NCBI RefSeq assembly: GCF_000223905.1
Contig: NC_015948.1
Span: forward strand, 620,001-684,000
Length of the DNA stretch: 64,000 bases
DNA from: Haloarcula hispanica ATCC 33960
GTDB lineage: Archaea; Halobacteriota; Halobacteria; Halobacteriales; Haloarculaceae
Direction of reading: 5' to 3'
Shown here: one piece after another, positions 8,871 through 18,447 of the stretch
Layout of the letters: each line of letters opens with the position of its first letter
Numbering within the stretch: position 1 is the stretch's first letter
Notes under the pieces: model-generated
What the model was told of the DNA's origin: nothing
The model's input: only the letters and a program-made list of their open reading frames with translations
The model's database searches: none
Made by a program: the position numbers and the translations under genes

Positions 8871-10669
8871 CGCCGCTCGGCCTGACACTGCTCGCACAGG
8901 TCGGTGCGAACCTGCAACTGGGGACGGTGTCGCGGGCGCTGGTCGAGGGCGTTGTCTGGCTCCTCGTCATCACGCTGCTCGCCGCGACGCCGGCGGGCGC
9001 TATCGCCGTCTTCTATCGCTGGTACGTCCGCGAACGCATTCAGACCGGGCTGGCGGTCCTGTTCGGCCTGACCGCGGTCGTCCTCGTTATCGGCGCAACG
9101 ACGGCGCTCAGCGAGGTCATCGCCCAGCGCGAGGACGTGCTGGCGGCCGGTGCAGTCCTGTTGAACCTCGCTGCGTTCCTCGCCGGCGGCGTCGGGGCCT
9201 ACGGCGGGATGCGTATCGGGGACCGACTGGGCGTCGACCTCTTCGCCGCGACCGGCGGCCGGAACATCGACGCCGACGTGAGCGAAATCGTCCAGACCGT
9301 CGGCCGCGTCACGTCCGTTCGCCTGCCCGAGGATATCGACGACATCATCGGTTACGACCCGATGCCAGACGAGACCAAAGAGACGCTCGCGAACCGGCGC
9401 TTTCTCTTCCCGCGGCGGCTGACGAAAGACGAACTCCGGGACCGCCTGGTCGTCCGCCTCAAGACCGATTACGGCGTCGGCCACGTAGACGTCGAACTGG
9501 CCGACGACGGCAACGTCGACTACCTCGCCGTTGGCTCACGGGCGGCCGGCATCGGCCCGACGCTGCCGCCCTCGACGAACGCCGTCGCCATCCAGGCCGA
9601 TCCGGCCCACGCCGCGAGCGCCGGCGATCTGGTTCAGGTCTGGGAGCAAGCGCCGGCGAAGCGCGTGCTCACCGGCGAACTCCGGGGCGTCGCCGACGAC
9701 GTGGTGACAGTCGCTATCGACGCCGCCGACACGCCGAAACTCGACCCGCAAACGCAGTACAAGCTCGTCACGCTCCCGGTGCAGGACCGCTCCGACCGGG
9801 AGTTCGCCTCGCTGCTTCGTGCGGCCGACGAGACGATGGGAACCGCCACTGTTGAACCGGGGAGCACGCTCGACGGTGCGGCGGTCGGCAGTCTGGCAGT
9901 CACTGTGGTCGCGATTACCCGCGACGACCAGCAACCGGAGACGATTCCGTCTCGCGGGCGTGTGCTGGCGGCCGGCGACACTATCTACGCAATCGCCACG
10001 CCGGACGCGTTGCGGCGGCTGGAGCAAGCCACGGAAGGGACCACGACAGCGACTGTGACGGACGAGTCGGAAGACGATACTGCTGACGAGGACGGCCAGT
10101 CAGGCGCGTCTGACCCGGCTGCTGGAACTGAGCAGACTGACGGGGCGGCTGAACCAGCGGCCGACACGACTGATGCCGATGCCCACGACAGCGCGGGGGA
10201 TGTCGACGCGGCCGAGACCGATGCCGAGGATACGACCGACACCGACGCTGAGATAAACAGAGCTGACACCGACACTGCCGGTGAACCGGCTGACACCGCC
10301 GCTGAGGATGGGGCGGCTGATACTGCTGCTGACGCTGGCCTGGCTGATATCGGCGCTGACGACGGGACAACCGAGACCGGAGACGAACCCACGGACGACG
10401 ACCCGCTGGCGGCGCTTCGGAACGCCGATGTGGAGGACGCAGACGACGAGCTGACTGCGGACGAGGCGTTCGAGGACTTGCCGGCAGACGACGGCGACGA
10501 CACCGTCGAAGTGTGGGACCCGGAAGAGCGAATCGACGGGGCGGACGACGAGCTGACTGCGGACGAGGTCGACGACAGCGACTCGGCGGACTCCGAAGCG
10601 CCCGCCGAGGACGGAGACGGCGTCGACGACGAATCGGGCGCTGGTGACGACTCGGAGAAGTCAAACTGA
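8867..10669 (+). CDS. membrane-anchored TrkA-C domain protein 2 with long acidic tail
   Basis: A 600-residue partner of the preceding protein. Three hydrophobic helices lie within the first 110 residues, then RCK_C-like modules (around 115-230 and 280-395, the latter with QYKLVTLPVQDRSDREFASLLRA and AAGDTIYAIATPDALRRLEQ). The last 200 residues are low-complexity Asp/Glu/Ala/Thr, with the block DDELTADE occurring twice. Start overlaps the upstream stop by four bases. Function as a ligand-binding regulator of the adjacent K+ channel is inferred from neighbourhood and domain type; the acidic tail may be a spacer or simply a halophilic adaptation. Confidence 0.8.
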   Translation: MTPLGLTLLAQVGANLQLGTVSRALVEGVVWLLVITLLAATPAGAIAVFYRWYVRERIQTGLAVLFGLTAVVLVIGATTALSEVIAQREDVLAAGAVLLNLAAFLAGGVGAYGGMRIGDRLGVDLFAATGGRNIDADVSEIVQTVGRVTSVRLPEDIDDIIGYDPMPDETKETLANRRFLFPRRLTKDELRDRLVVRLKTDYGVGHVDVELADDGNVDYLAVGSRAAGIGPTLPPSTNAVAIQADPAHAASAGDLVQVWEQAPAKRVLTGELRGVADDVVTVAIDAADTPKLDPQTQYKLVTLPVQDRSDREFASLLRAADETMGTATVEPGSTLDGAAVGSLAVTVVAITRDDQQPETIPSRGRVLAAGDTIYAIATPDALRRLEQATEGTTTATVTDESEDDTADEDGQSGASDPAAGTEQTDGAAEPAADTTDADAHDSAGDVDAAETDAEDTTDTDAEINRADTDTAGEPADTAAEDGAADTAADAGLADIGADDGTTETGDEPTDDDPLAALRNADVEDADDELTADEAFEDLPADDGDDTVEVWDPEERIDGADDELTADEVDDSDSADSEAPAEDGDGVDDESGAGDDSEKSN

Positions 10670-10790
10670 GAGGCGGGCCTCCCTATTGCTGGATGCACGC
10701 CGTCGCCGGCTGCCCTTCCCCGGTCCACCTGAACGGGCCGGACACACCTCGGTCCGGAACCCTCTTTTGCCGGACGCCCGGAGTACGGCT

Positions 10791-11069
10791 ATGGAGTGGA
10801 AACTGTTCGCACACCTCCGGGACGCGGCCGACGGCCAGTCGGTCAGCGTCGATATCGAGGGCGAGGCCACGGTCGAGACGGCGCTCGATGCGCTGCTCGC
10901 GTCGCGACCGGCGCTCGCCGAGGAGGTGCTCGACGAGAACGAGGAGTTGGCCGACCACGTCCGGGTGCTCGTCGACGGCGAGGACCCGTTCGCCGCCGGT
11001 GAGGGGCTGGCGACGGCAGTCGACGAGGAGACGGAACTGGCGTTGTTCCCGCCGGTCAGCGGCGGTTGA
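10791..11069 (+). CDS. samp1: ubiquitin-like small archaeal modifier protein SAMP1 (MoaD family)
   Basis: A 92-residue beta-grasp protein ending VSGG, the C-terminal diglycine that is adenylated and conjugated to lysines (sampylation) or thiocarboxylated for molybdopterin synthesis. The opening MEWKLFAHLRDAADG and the FPPVSGG terminus match the SAMP1/MoaD type. It stands alone behind its own short upstream region. Separation of modifier and MoaD roles cannot be made from sequence alone. Confidence 0.92.
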   Translation: MEWKLFAHLRDAADGQSVSVDIEGEATVETALDALLASRPALAEEVLDENEELADHVRVLVDGEDPFAAGEGLATAVDEETELALFPPVSGG

Positions 11070-11170
11070 TACGGCTCGTCGGAGCGGTTTTCGGGTATGT
11101 GTCGACTTTGGAGCCGGCACTCTCCCGAAACAATCTTCGACAATCCGTATAGCACGACCTGTCGTCTGTG

Positions 11171-12826
11171 TCAGCTTTCCAGCGCGCACGCCACCGTCAC
11201 GTTCGCGATGACGATTCGCACGCCGTCCTGATACTCAGTATCGAGCGTCACGTCCCAGCCGTGGGTCCGGGCGAGCATCCGCAGGTTCGGGAGCGTCATC
11301 CCGGCTTCGGCGTCCGGCATCGCACCGCCGTACTCGAAAAAGGCCTCCGCCGCTGTTTCGCCCGCCGGGGTTCCGTCGTCGGTGATGACGATCTCGTCGG
11401 CCTCTCGCTCGACGGTGACCGTCGACGCGTCGTTGTGGGCCGCGAACGTGAACCCACTCTCGAAGAGGTCCCGCAATCGAGTCGGGTCGGCGATTATCTG
11501 TCCCTCCACGTCGGCCGCCATCATGAGGCCGTTCGTGTCGGCACGGTCCCAGGCTCCGTCGATGACCGGCTGGAGGTCGACAGCTGTCGTTTCGTCGATT
11601 GTCTGCCCGTGTCGGGCCAGCGTCGCGAGTCCGTCCACGATTTCGGACATCCGCTCGGCTGTCTCGGACGTCGACTGGAGGGATTCTTTCGCCAGACCGA
11701 CCTTGCCGCGGTCTAGAGCGTCTCCGGCGACGGAGACGCGGCCGGTGATTATCTGGAGCGTGTTCAGAAGCTCGTGTCTGATCGCGGTTGCGAACCCCTC
11801 CAACTGCTCGTTCTGTCGGTCGAGTTCGCGGCGACGTCGCTCGCTTTCGGTCACGTCGGTGAACACGAGCATCCGACCGATGTCGACCTGCCCCAGCGAA
11901 AACGAGGTGTCGCTGACGAGGTAGTACTCCGTCCCGCCGTTCCGGTTCCGTTCGAGAATCTGCTCGTCCGTTTGCAGTATCTCAGTGACGGCCGGCAACA
12001 CTGTGTCGAGCTGCTGCCCGCGGCTCCCGGCCAGCGCCGGGAAGAGCCGCTGTGCCTCGCCGTTAGACTCCTTGATGTAGCGGTCATCGTCGAGATATAC
12101 GACAGCATCGTCGACGCCATCGGTCAGTTGCACGGCGAGAAACGCCTCGTCGTACACGTAGAGGACACCGAACGCGAACAGTGCGACGCCGAGCGGCTCG
12201 TGGTTGATATCGAGCAGGATGTCGGTGACGAACCCGACGATATCGAGGACCGCCGGGATCGCCGTGACACCGACGAGAACGCCCAGCGGGCGGGTGTCGT
12301 AGTCCGCTTCGAGGAACAGTTCGAACAGCATGAAGAAGCCGACGGTGACGAGCGCGTAGGAGAGTCCCGTCACCACCCAGTGAAACACGCCGTGTGTGAT
12401 TGCCAGATGCGGGAACGGCTCAGAGACGAACTGCGTGGCGAAATAGAGCCCGTGAAGCGGATTGGTCAGCTTCACCGTGACGATACCGAGGTACACGCTC
12501 ACGGCGACCACACGGTATAGTCGGTTCCGGTGGAACGCCCGCCCGGTGTACGCCGAACAGAAGTACAACCACGCACCGACCGTCGCGAGACCGACGATGA
12601 GGCTGCCGAGGTAGAACGCGTATCCAAGCGTCCCGGGCGTGATCAGGAACCCGAGTTGCAGCGCCGCCCAGCCGCCGCTACAGAGAAGGAGTCCGACCAT
12701 CCCGCGGCGGGTATCGGGATCTTCCATGCGAGTCGCTCTGTAGAGCCCGACGCCGCAGCCGACCGCCGCGAGGCCGTACGCCGCGACGTATACGAGAAAT
12801 GCCGGCGAACTCCCAACAAGATCCAT
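11171..12826 (-). CDS. membrane sensor histidine kinase (7TM-PAS-HisKA-HATPase)
   Basis: A 551-residue kinase. Residues 1-225 contain seven hydrophobic segments of the histidine-kinase N-terminal 7TM sensor type. A PAS domain follows (about 230-335, with DDAVVYLDDDRYIKESN and MLVFTDVTESERRR). The HisKA helix contains the phospho-acceptor RHELLNTLQII near residue 353. The C-terminal ATPase region is degenerate: DDGTP and ANLRML-type elements are present but the N and G boxes are weak. No response regulator gene adjoins it. The signal is unknown. Confidence 0.85.
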   Translation of the reverse strand: MDLVGSSPAFLVYVAAYGLAAVGCGVGLYRATRMEDPDTRRGMVGLLLCSGGWAALQLGFLITPGTLGYAFYLGSLIVGLATVGAWLYFCSAYTGRAFHRNRLYRVVAVSVYLGIVTVKLTNPLHGLYFATQFVSEPFPHLAITHGVFHWVVTGLSYALVTVGFFMLFELFLEADYDTRPLGVLVGVTAIPAVLDIVGFVTDILLDINHEPLGVALFAFGVLYVYDEAFLAVQLTDGVDDAVVYLDDDRYIKESNGEAQRLFPALAGSRGQQLDTVLPAVTEILQTDEQILERNRNGGTEYYLVSDTSFSLGQVDIGRMLVFTDVTESERRRRELDRQNEQLEGFATAIRHELLNTLQIITGRVSVAGDALDRGKVGLAKESLQSTSETAERMSEIVDGLATLARHGQTIDETTAVDLQPVIDGAWDRADTNGLMMAADVEGQIIADPTRLRDLFESGFTFAAHNDASTVTVEREADEIVITDDGTPAGETAAEAFFEYGGAMPDAEAGMTLPNLRMLARTHGWDVTLDTEYQDGVRIVIANVTVACALES

Positions 12827-12877
12827 CTATCGGTGACTGGGCGTGTATCTGAATGAGTGTTGCGTCCGCGTTATCGG

Positions 12878-13768
12878 TTATGATAACTCTCCGAGGCCGT
12901 CTATCTCGAACACGAAGTCCGGGCGGCCGTCGATGTTCCCGCTGGCGTACGCGGCCTGGGCCACATGGCGCGGTGTCTCGGGGATGAGGACCCGCGTCCC
13001 GTCAACGCCGAGCGTAGCTGCGTCGGCGGCTATCGCAGTGAACAACGCCCGCGCAGCGTCGACGTCGCTCCACACCCCGACAGCGTACTCCGCGAGCCGT
13101 TCGCCGTCAGCTTCGGTCGTCCGGACGCGACACGCCAGGCCTCGTGGCTTATCCCCGACGGTCAGGACCGCCTGGTCAGTCGCCAGTCGGTCGAGCGTGT
13201 CCCGCGTCAGCGTCGAGAGCGCCCAGCTCTCCCCGCTGTCGAGCGCGAGCCCGGACAGGACGTCTCGTCCGTCGCTCTCCTGCCAGTAGCGCCACGCTGT
13301 CGCGGGGTCGTTTCCGACAGTCATCCCGGGCGTCTCGTCCCGTGGCTCGGGGTGTACCCAGCGGAACGACGTGACCGCCTCGAAGCCAGCAGCCAGCGAC
13401 TGCCCGAGTCCGGCCTCGTTCCAGGAAAACACCATGCTTCGGCCGACTGACGCGCCGGCATCGGCCGCCCATTCTATGAGGTGGTCGGTCAGCAGCGACC
13501 CCAATCCCTGCCCTCTGTAGTCCGAGTCTATACGCATGCCCTGAAACCACGCCTCGGTCTCAGTGAGCATGACGGCCTGCGCGAGGCCGACGGCGTGACC
13601 GTCAACATCGACGACGAGGGTTTTCCGGTCCGCGCCGTCGTCGTCGACCCAGTCACGGAACACGTCGGGGATGTAATCGGCCATCGCGCGGTCGGCCCAG
13701 ACATCGCTTGTCAGTTCGACGATATCGTCGTAGTCGTCGTGACGAGCCGTCCGAACAGTCGGCGACAT
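12878..13768 (-). CDS. GNAT family N-acetyltransferase
   Basis: A 296-residue protein whose N-terminal half is a GNAT domain: after MSPTVRTARHDDYDDIVEL comes the acetyl-CoA pyrophosphate-binding motif A as RGQGLGSLL near residue 90. The C-terminal half (about 150-296) is a second, more divergent domain, as in bidomain GNAT proteins. The acceptor substrate cannot be deduced. Start ATG at 13768 gives the normal family N-terminus. Confidence 0.85.
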   Translation of the reverse strand: MSPTVRTARHDDYDDIVELTSDVWADRAMADYIPDVFRDWVDDDGADRKTLVVDVDGHAVGLAQAVMLTETEAWFQGMRIDSDYRGQGLGSLLTDHLIEWAADAGASVGRSMVFSWNEAGLGQSLAAGFEAVTSFRWVHPEPRDETPGMTVGNDPATAWRYWQESDGRDVLSGLALDSGESWALSTLTRDTLDRLATDQAVLTVGDKPRGLACRVRTTEADGERLAEYAVGVWSDVDAARALFTAIAADAATLGVDGTRVLIPETPRHVAQAAYASGNIDGRPDFVFEIDGLGELS

Positions 13769-13864
13769 ACGGGCAGACTCTCCCGCGACGGTGAAAAAAG
13801 GGTCGCGTCGATTCGCCAGCCGGGAACGGCCCGTCCCGCCGAGGCTACCACACCGTGTTCGGTG

Positions 13865-15112
13865 CTACAGCCACGGCGTCGAACGCTGCTGAATCTCGCC
13901 GGCAAGGGGTTCCTGCATGGCGTCGGCAACGTCGTCGCTGTTTGCCAGCGCCCACATGAGCTTGACCTTCGCTGTGCCGGGGAGCATGTCCTCGCCCTCG
14001 ATGACGCCGGCGTCGAGCAAGTCCCGGCCGGTGTCGTAGACGCGGTCACAGACCCGCCCTTCGAGGCACTGGCTGGTCATGACAAGCGGGATGTCCAGGT
14101 TCTCGATGGTCCCGATCCAGTCGGTGTTGACGTGGCCGAGCCCGGTTCCCTCGATGACGACGCCCTCGCTGTCCTCGGCGGCGGCTTCTAGCAGCGACGG
14201 GTCCATTCCGGGGGAGAACTTCAGGAGTTCCACGTCTGTCTCGATGTCGTCGTGCAGCGCCAGGTCGACGGCGTCCCGTTCGGCGTATTCGCGGTGGAAC
14301 GTAACTGTGCTCTCGCCGTCTATATCGTAGTCGACCTCGCCGAGCGGCTTCGCGCCGACCGTCTCGAAGGCGTCCCGGCGCGAGGTGTGGTTCTTCCGGA
14401 CGCGAGTGCCGCGATGGAGCGCACAGCGGTCGTCGGACTCGTCGGCGTGCATACAGACCAGCACCTCCGCGCAGTCGCTCGTGGCGGCCTCGACGGCGGA
14501 GACGGCGTTCATCACGTTGTCCGAGGACGGTCGGTCCGCCGAGCGCTGGCTGCCCGTAAAGACGATGGGGACCGGCGTGTCGAGCATGAACGACAGCGCC
14601 GACGCGGAGTACTGCATCGTGTCGGTGCCGTGCATGACGACGATGCCGTCCGCGCCGGCCTCGATTTCCTCGTGGACCGCCTGCGCGAGGTCCTGCCAGA
14701 CTGCCGGGGTCATGTTCTCAGAGAGGATGTTGGCGACGACGCGGCCGCGGTAGTTCGCCATCCCCGCTAGGTCCGGCACCGCCCGAAGCACGTCCTCGGC
14801 GTCGAACTGGGCCGTCACCGCGCCGGTGCGGTAGTCGACCGTCGAGGCAATCGTGCCGCCGGTGGAGATCAGCGAGACCGTCGGGAGGTCGTCGTCGAAC
14901 TCGATGGCGGACTGGCTCTGTTCGTCTTGTGCGCTCTCGACGTCGTACACGTCCGATTCCAGCACGTCGACGGACGCGTCCTCTCGGTCGATGCCGACGT
15001 TGTACCCGCCGTCGAGTTTGACGACGAGGTGGTCGGGCGTACTCGACGGGAGCACCACGCCCTCGTAGGTCTGGGCCGCGCGCTCGACGCGGACCCGGTC
15101 GCCTGCGTTCAT
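13865..15112 (-). CDS. gatD: glutamyl-tRNA(Gln) amidotransferase subunit D
   Basis: A 415-residue asparaginase-like subunit that supplies ammonia to GatE for conversion of Glu-tRNA(Gln) to Gln-tRNA(Gln) in archaea. The N-terminal small beta-barrel domain (MNAGDRVRVERAAQTYEGVV) is diagnostic of GatD rather than a plain asparaginase. The asparaginase core follows with catalytic elements STGGTIAS near residue 90 and HGTDTM near residue 165. A GTG three codons upstream is possible, but MNAGDRV is the family start. gatE is not in the window. Confidence 0.95.
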   Translation of the reverse strand: MNAGDRVRVERAAQTYEGVVLPSSTPDHLVVKLDGGYNVGIDREDASVDVLESDVYDVESAQDEQSQSAIEFDDDLPTVSLISTGGTIASTVDYRTGAVTAQFDAEDVLRAVPDLAGMANYRGRVVANILSENMTPAVWQDLAQAVHEEIEAGADGIVVMHGTDTMQYSASALSFMLDTPVPIVFTGSQRSADRPSSDNVMNAVSAVEAATSDCAEVLVCMHADESDDRCALHRGTRVRKNHTSRRDAFETVGAKPLGEVDYDIDGESTVTFHREYAERDAVDLALHDDIETDVELLKFSPGMDPSLLEAAAEDSEGVVIEGTGLGHVNTDWIGTIENLDIPLVMTSQCLEGRVCDRVYDTGRDLLDAGVIEGEDMLPGTAKVKLMWALANSDDVADAMQEPLAGEIQQRSTPWL

Positions 15113-15122
15113 GCGCGGCACT

Positions 15123-15181
15123 TTCCGCCGGTGGGACTTGAACCCACTCGTTTCGGCGAGCGCTCTCAGCCACGCGCCGGA
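15123..15181 (-). other. degenerate tRNA-like sequence
   Basis: Read on the minus strand, bases 15147-15131 form a perfect T-arm (GTGGG-TTCAAGT-CCCAC). It is followed by seven bases (15130-15124) that pair, with one mismatch, with seven bases at 15181-15175, like an acceptor stem, and by an A as discriminator. Between them are TGGCTGA-GAGC, resembling a D-arm missing its GG loop, and a short hairpin CTCG-CCGAAA-CGAG. The total of 59 bases is too short for a working tRNA. It could be a tRNA remnant or attachment-site relic, or chance; I cannot exclude chance. Confidence 0.35.
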
Positions 15182-15307
15182 TCTGGCGACCGGCCGGCGG
15201 TTGGGGCGCTCGCCGCGGCTCTGGTCCGGGATATCTACGTCCGTTACTGCGAGTTACAAACGCTATCAGACCACAATGTTATCCCACTAGACATTCTCCT
15301 AACAAGT

Positions 15308-15907
15308 ATGGCAGACAACAAGAACGGCCGTGAAGCCCAGGCCCAAAACGAGGAGCGCCGCCAGCGGGAGCGCGCTATCACTGAGGAACTTGAGCGGGCG
15401 GACGAACCCGAGCCGCCGGTCGATCCGACGGAACTCGCGTACTTCGAGACAGAACTCGAATCGCTCGAATTCCCGGCGACAGCGGCTGACGTGGTCGCTA
15501 CGGTCGGCGATCACGAAATCGAGTCGGCCGACGGGACGTACACTGTCGCGGACCTCTTGCCCGATGCGGAGGTCGAGTCCTTCGAATCGCCGGCCGAGGT
15601 CCGGACGCGGGTCCAGCGGCCGACGGTAGCCGGGGCGATGAAACGCGTCGTCGAGGCCGCCGACGAACACCAGAGCGCGTCCTTTGGCGCCTCACAGCGC
15701 GACGGCTACGAGCGGACGTTCCGGGAGCTGCGGGCTATCGACGCGGATGACGACGACGAGGGTATTCGGGCCATCGCCGACTGGATCATCGGGCGCATCC
15801 ACGAGAAAGAGACGCTTCCCGGGTCCCGCGACGTCCGCCGACAGGCGGCGAAGTTCTGCCGGTCGAGCGGCTACTCGGTTCGCAACGACGAGTGGCTCGG
15901 TATCTGA
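15308..15907 (+). CDS. haloarchaeal conserved protein (DUF5789-like)
   Basis: A 199-residue soluble acidic protein. The N-terminus MADNKNGREAQAQNEERRQRE is a charged helix. It is followed by LEFPATAADVVATVGDHEIE and a segment resembling the small haloarchaeal DUF5789 domain, then a C-terminal part with DWIIGRIHEKETLPGSR. No catalytic motif is seen. The start ATG at 15308 lies about 30 bases after a TATA-like tacaaacgc, consistent with a leaderless transcript. Confidence 0.6.
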   Translation: MADNKNGREAQAQNEERRQRERAITEELERADEPEPPVDPTELAYFETELESLEFPATAADVVATVGDHEIESADGTYTVADLLPDAEVESFESPAEVRTRVQRPTVAGAMKRVVEAADEHQSASFGASQRDGYERTFRELRAIDADDDDEGIRAIADWIIGRIHEKETLPGSRDVRRQAAKFCRSSGYSVRNDEWLGI

Positions 15908-15980
15908 GCGACACACCACCGTATCCCTGACTGCCGGCGGCCCCCACAAGGACCATACTGCTCGCGGTCACACACTCTAT

Positions 15981-16490
15981 ATGGCCGAACGAACCGAGGA
16001 GCGGACCCGCGATGCGGACGCGAAATCGGGCAGTGACCTCGGCGTCGATGTCGGCGTGACGGAGTCAGCGGAGACGGACGTCGCTGTCGGGGAATCGCGC
16101 GATGCGGAGACGTCTGTCACCGAAACGTCCACGACAGACAGCGGGAGCTACTTCTCGTTGCGGGCGCTGCTGTTCGCTTTCGGTGCGGTCGGCGGTGGGA
16201 TGGTGCTCGGCGGGCTGATACCGCTCGTCCCGTTCACCGAACTGGTCGGCATCCTGCTTGGCGGATTCGTCTACGGATTGCTCGCCAGCGAGCGCCGATA
16301 CGCCGAACTGGGTCTGGCGGGCGCTGTCAGCGGCGGCGCAACGGCTGTTCTGTCCCTCCTCCCACAGCTCGCCGCGGGACTGAACGGCACCAGACTGTTC
16401 GCTATCGCTGGCGGGGTCGGCCTCGTGCTCGCGCTTGTCGGGCACTACTTCGGCCGCGACCTGCGGAGCGGGCTGACGAAGGACTTGTGA
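15981..16490 (+). CDS. hypothetical membrane protein with acidic N-terminal tail
   Basis: A 169-residue protein. The first 55 residues are hydrophilic and rich in Glu, Asp, Thr and Ser; four hydrophobic segments follow from about residue 57 to 160, with many Gly residues (GGGMVLGGLIPLVPF). No named domain recognised. A TATA-like ctatatgg overlaps the start codon region. Membrane location is clear, function is not. Confidence 0.65.
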   Translation: MAERTEERTRDADAKSGSDLGVDVGVTESAETDVAVGESRDAETSVTETSTTDSGSYFSLRALLFAFGAVGGGMVLGGLIPLVPFTELVGILLGGFVYGLLASERRYAELGLAGAVSGGATAVLSLLPQLAAGLNGTRLFAIAGGVGLVLALVGHYFGRDLRSGLTKDL

Positions 16491-16851
16491 TTCCGCTGAC
16501 TGCATATTCCGGTTAGTACCGGGGCCGTGGCTGCTGCACTCGCTAAACTGTATTTCACGATCCCGTCGTTCCGTATGCAGTATATCCTACTCTCCCGCCA
16601 AGTTATAGCGATGTCTGATGTCGGTACCTCCTGTTTACGAGAGCGACAGACCGTAGCAGTTTCGACGCGAATGAACTCTTTGTCACGTAATCTTGGTTGT
16701 CACGGTCTTGTCAGTCAACCATAATATAACGGCATATGTCCAGAATAAAGTGCTAGTTCTGGGTAGATATTCCGTCTTCTGGGTTTTCACACCTAGTATC
16801 TCAGGTTGATAACGCTTATAAATCTCGTATGTAATCCCAGAAATAGAACGC
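16491..16851. promoter_or_regulatory. intergenic region with leaderless promoter of the antiporter gene
   Basis: About 360 bases without a supported gene, AT-richer than the surroundings. The clear signal is TTATAAAT at 16816-16823, centred about 32 bases before the antiporter ATG, the right place for a TATA box of a leaderless mRNA. Elsewhere there are further AT-rich runs (aaccataatataacgg near 16720). Short open frames here lack haloarchaeal codon bias. Confidence 0.5.
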
Positions 16852-18417
16852 ATGGCACCAGAGACATACGGGCTCATCAGCCTGTTTCCGGCGATGCTCG
16901 CCATTGTACTGACGCTGTTCACTCGCCAAGTACTCCTCTCGCTGTTTGCAGGTATCTGGATCGGTGCGACGGTGCTGGTCGGCTGGAATCCGGCCGCCGG
17001 AGCCGCCCGGAGCCTCCAGTTCGTCGTGGATAACGTGACCGAACCGTTCAACGTCAAACTGCTACTGTTTACGTTCCTCATCGGGGCAATGCTGGGGATG
17101 ATCTTCCTCTCCGGCGGGATGAACGCGCTGGCGTCACAGATGGTCAAGCGCATTCGGACCCGCCGGCAGGCGGCGCTTGGCACGTCGCTACTGGGAATGA
17201 CCATCTTCGTCGACTCGTACGCCTCGACGATGATTACCGGGTCGGTCATGCGCCCGATCACCGACAAGTTCGACATCAGTCGCGAGAAGTTGGCGTATAT
17301 CCTCGACTCCACCACTGCACCGACCGCGTCGATATCAGTCGTCTCGACGTGGCTCGGGTTCGAAGTCGGACTCATCGCCGAGCAACTGACCACAATCGGG
17401 GTGGACCGAAGCGCGTTCCTGCTGTTCCTCGAATCGATTCCCTATCGGTTCTACAGTCTCCTTGCGCTCGCAATGGTCTTTATTATCGTCATCGCGGACC
17501 TGGACTTCGGCCCGATGGCGAAGGCCGAACGCAGAGCCAGAGAGGAGGGGAAAGTCCTCGGCGACAACGCGGACCCGCTGATGGAAACACAGGAGGACGA
17601 TATCGTGACGCCCGACCACGTCGACCCGCGGTGGTGGTACTTCGCCGCGCCGATCGCCGCACTCGTGGGGGTGACCGGGTTCTCGCTGTATTACTCCGGC
17701 GGCGGGTTCGCCGGGCGCAGTCTCACCGACGCACTGTCGAACGCGGCCACCGCGGACGCCATCGTCTGGGCCTCGTTTTCGGCCTGTCTGGTCATTCTGA
17801 CAATTCTGGTCGGGCACGCACGCATCGCGGTCGACGAAGTGAGCGACGCCATCTTCGAGGGGTTCAAAATGGTGATGTTCCCCGTCGCGGTGCTCTCGCT
17901 CGCGTGGTCTATCGGCGCTGTGAGCCAGGCACTGGGTGTCGGCCCCTACGTCGTCGCCATCAGTGAGGGGATTATTACGGCCGGGATGCTGCCCGCTATC
18001 ATTTTTCTCAGCGCCGTCATAATCAGCTTCAGCATCGGCACGTCATGGGGGACGATGGGTATTCTGTTCCCGGTCGCGATCCCGCTCGGACACGCGCTCG
18101 GCGCGCCGCTGGCACCGGCCATCGCGGCGATCCTGACCGGTGCGCTGTTCGGCGACCACTGCTCGCCCATCTCCGACACGACGGTGATGTCGAGTATGTT
18201 CGCCGCGAGCGACCACGTCGACCATGTGAACACCCAGATTCCCTACGCGGTGCTGGCCGGCATCGTCGCAACGGGACTGTTCCTGATGGCCGGCTACGGC
18301 GTCCCGGCGTACATCGCGCTTCCGATCGGACTGGCCGCTGTCGGGTCCGTGACGTACCTGCTCTCAGAACAGTTGTCCGTCGAGGTCCCGAGTTCGTACG
18401 GGTCGAAAGCGGACTGA
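16852..18417 (+). CDS. nhaC: Na+/H+ antiporter NhaC family transporter
   Basis: A 521-residue transporter with about twelve hydrophobic segments. The motifs FVDSYASTMITGSVMRPITDK and GTSWGTMGILFPVAIP followed by GDHCSPISDTTVMSS are hallmark NhaC/ArsB-superfamily features near the two half-helix ion sites. The family exchanges Na+ for H+, or amino acids/organic acids in some members, so the exact substrate is uncertain. It is preceded by a strong leaderless promoter and followed by a convergent ArsR-like regulator gene. Confidence 0.85.
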   Translation: MAPETYGLISLFPAMLAIVLTLFTRQVLLSLFAGIWIGATVLVGWNPAAGAARSLQFVVDNVTEPFNVKLLLFTFLIGAMLGMIFLSGGMNALASQMVKRIRTRRQAALGTSLLGMTIFVDSYASTMITGSVMRPITDKFDISREKLAYILDSTTAPTASISVVSTWLGFEVGLIAEQLTTIGVDRSAFLLFLESIPYRFYSLLALAMVFIIVIADLDFGPMAKAERRAREEGKVLGDNADPLMETQEDDIVTPDHVDPRWWYFAAPIAALVGVTGFSLYYSGGGFAGRSLTDALSNAATADAIVWASFSACLVILTILVGHARIAVDEVSDAIFEGFKMVMFPVAVLSLAWSIGAVSQALGVGPYVVAISEGIITAGMLPAIIFLSAVIISFSIGTSWGTMGILFPVAIPLGHALGAPLAPAIAAILTGALFGDHCSPISDTTVMSSMFAASDHVDHVNTQIPYAVLAGIVATGLFLMAGYGVPAYIALPIGLAAVGSVTYLLSEQLSVEVPSSYGSKAD

Positions 18418-18447
18418 GACGGTCCGCTGTTTGAACTACTGTTCTGT

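Noticed and set aside
16527..16724. 65-codon plus-strand frame in the intergenic space before nhaC
   Set aside because: No codon bias, AT-rich, and no upstream promoter separate from the nhaC one.
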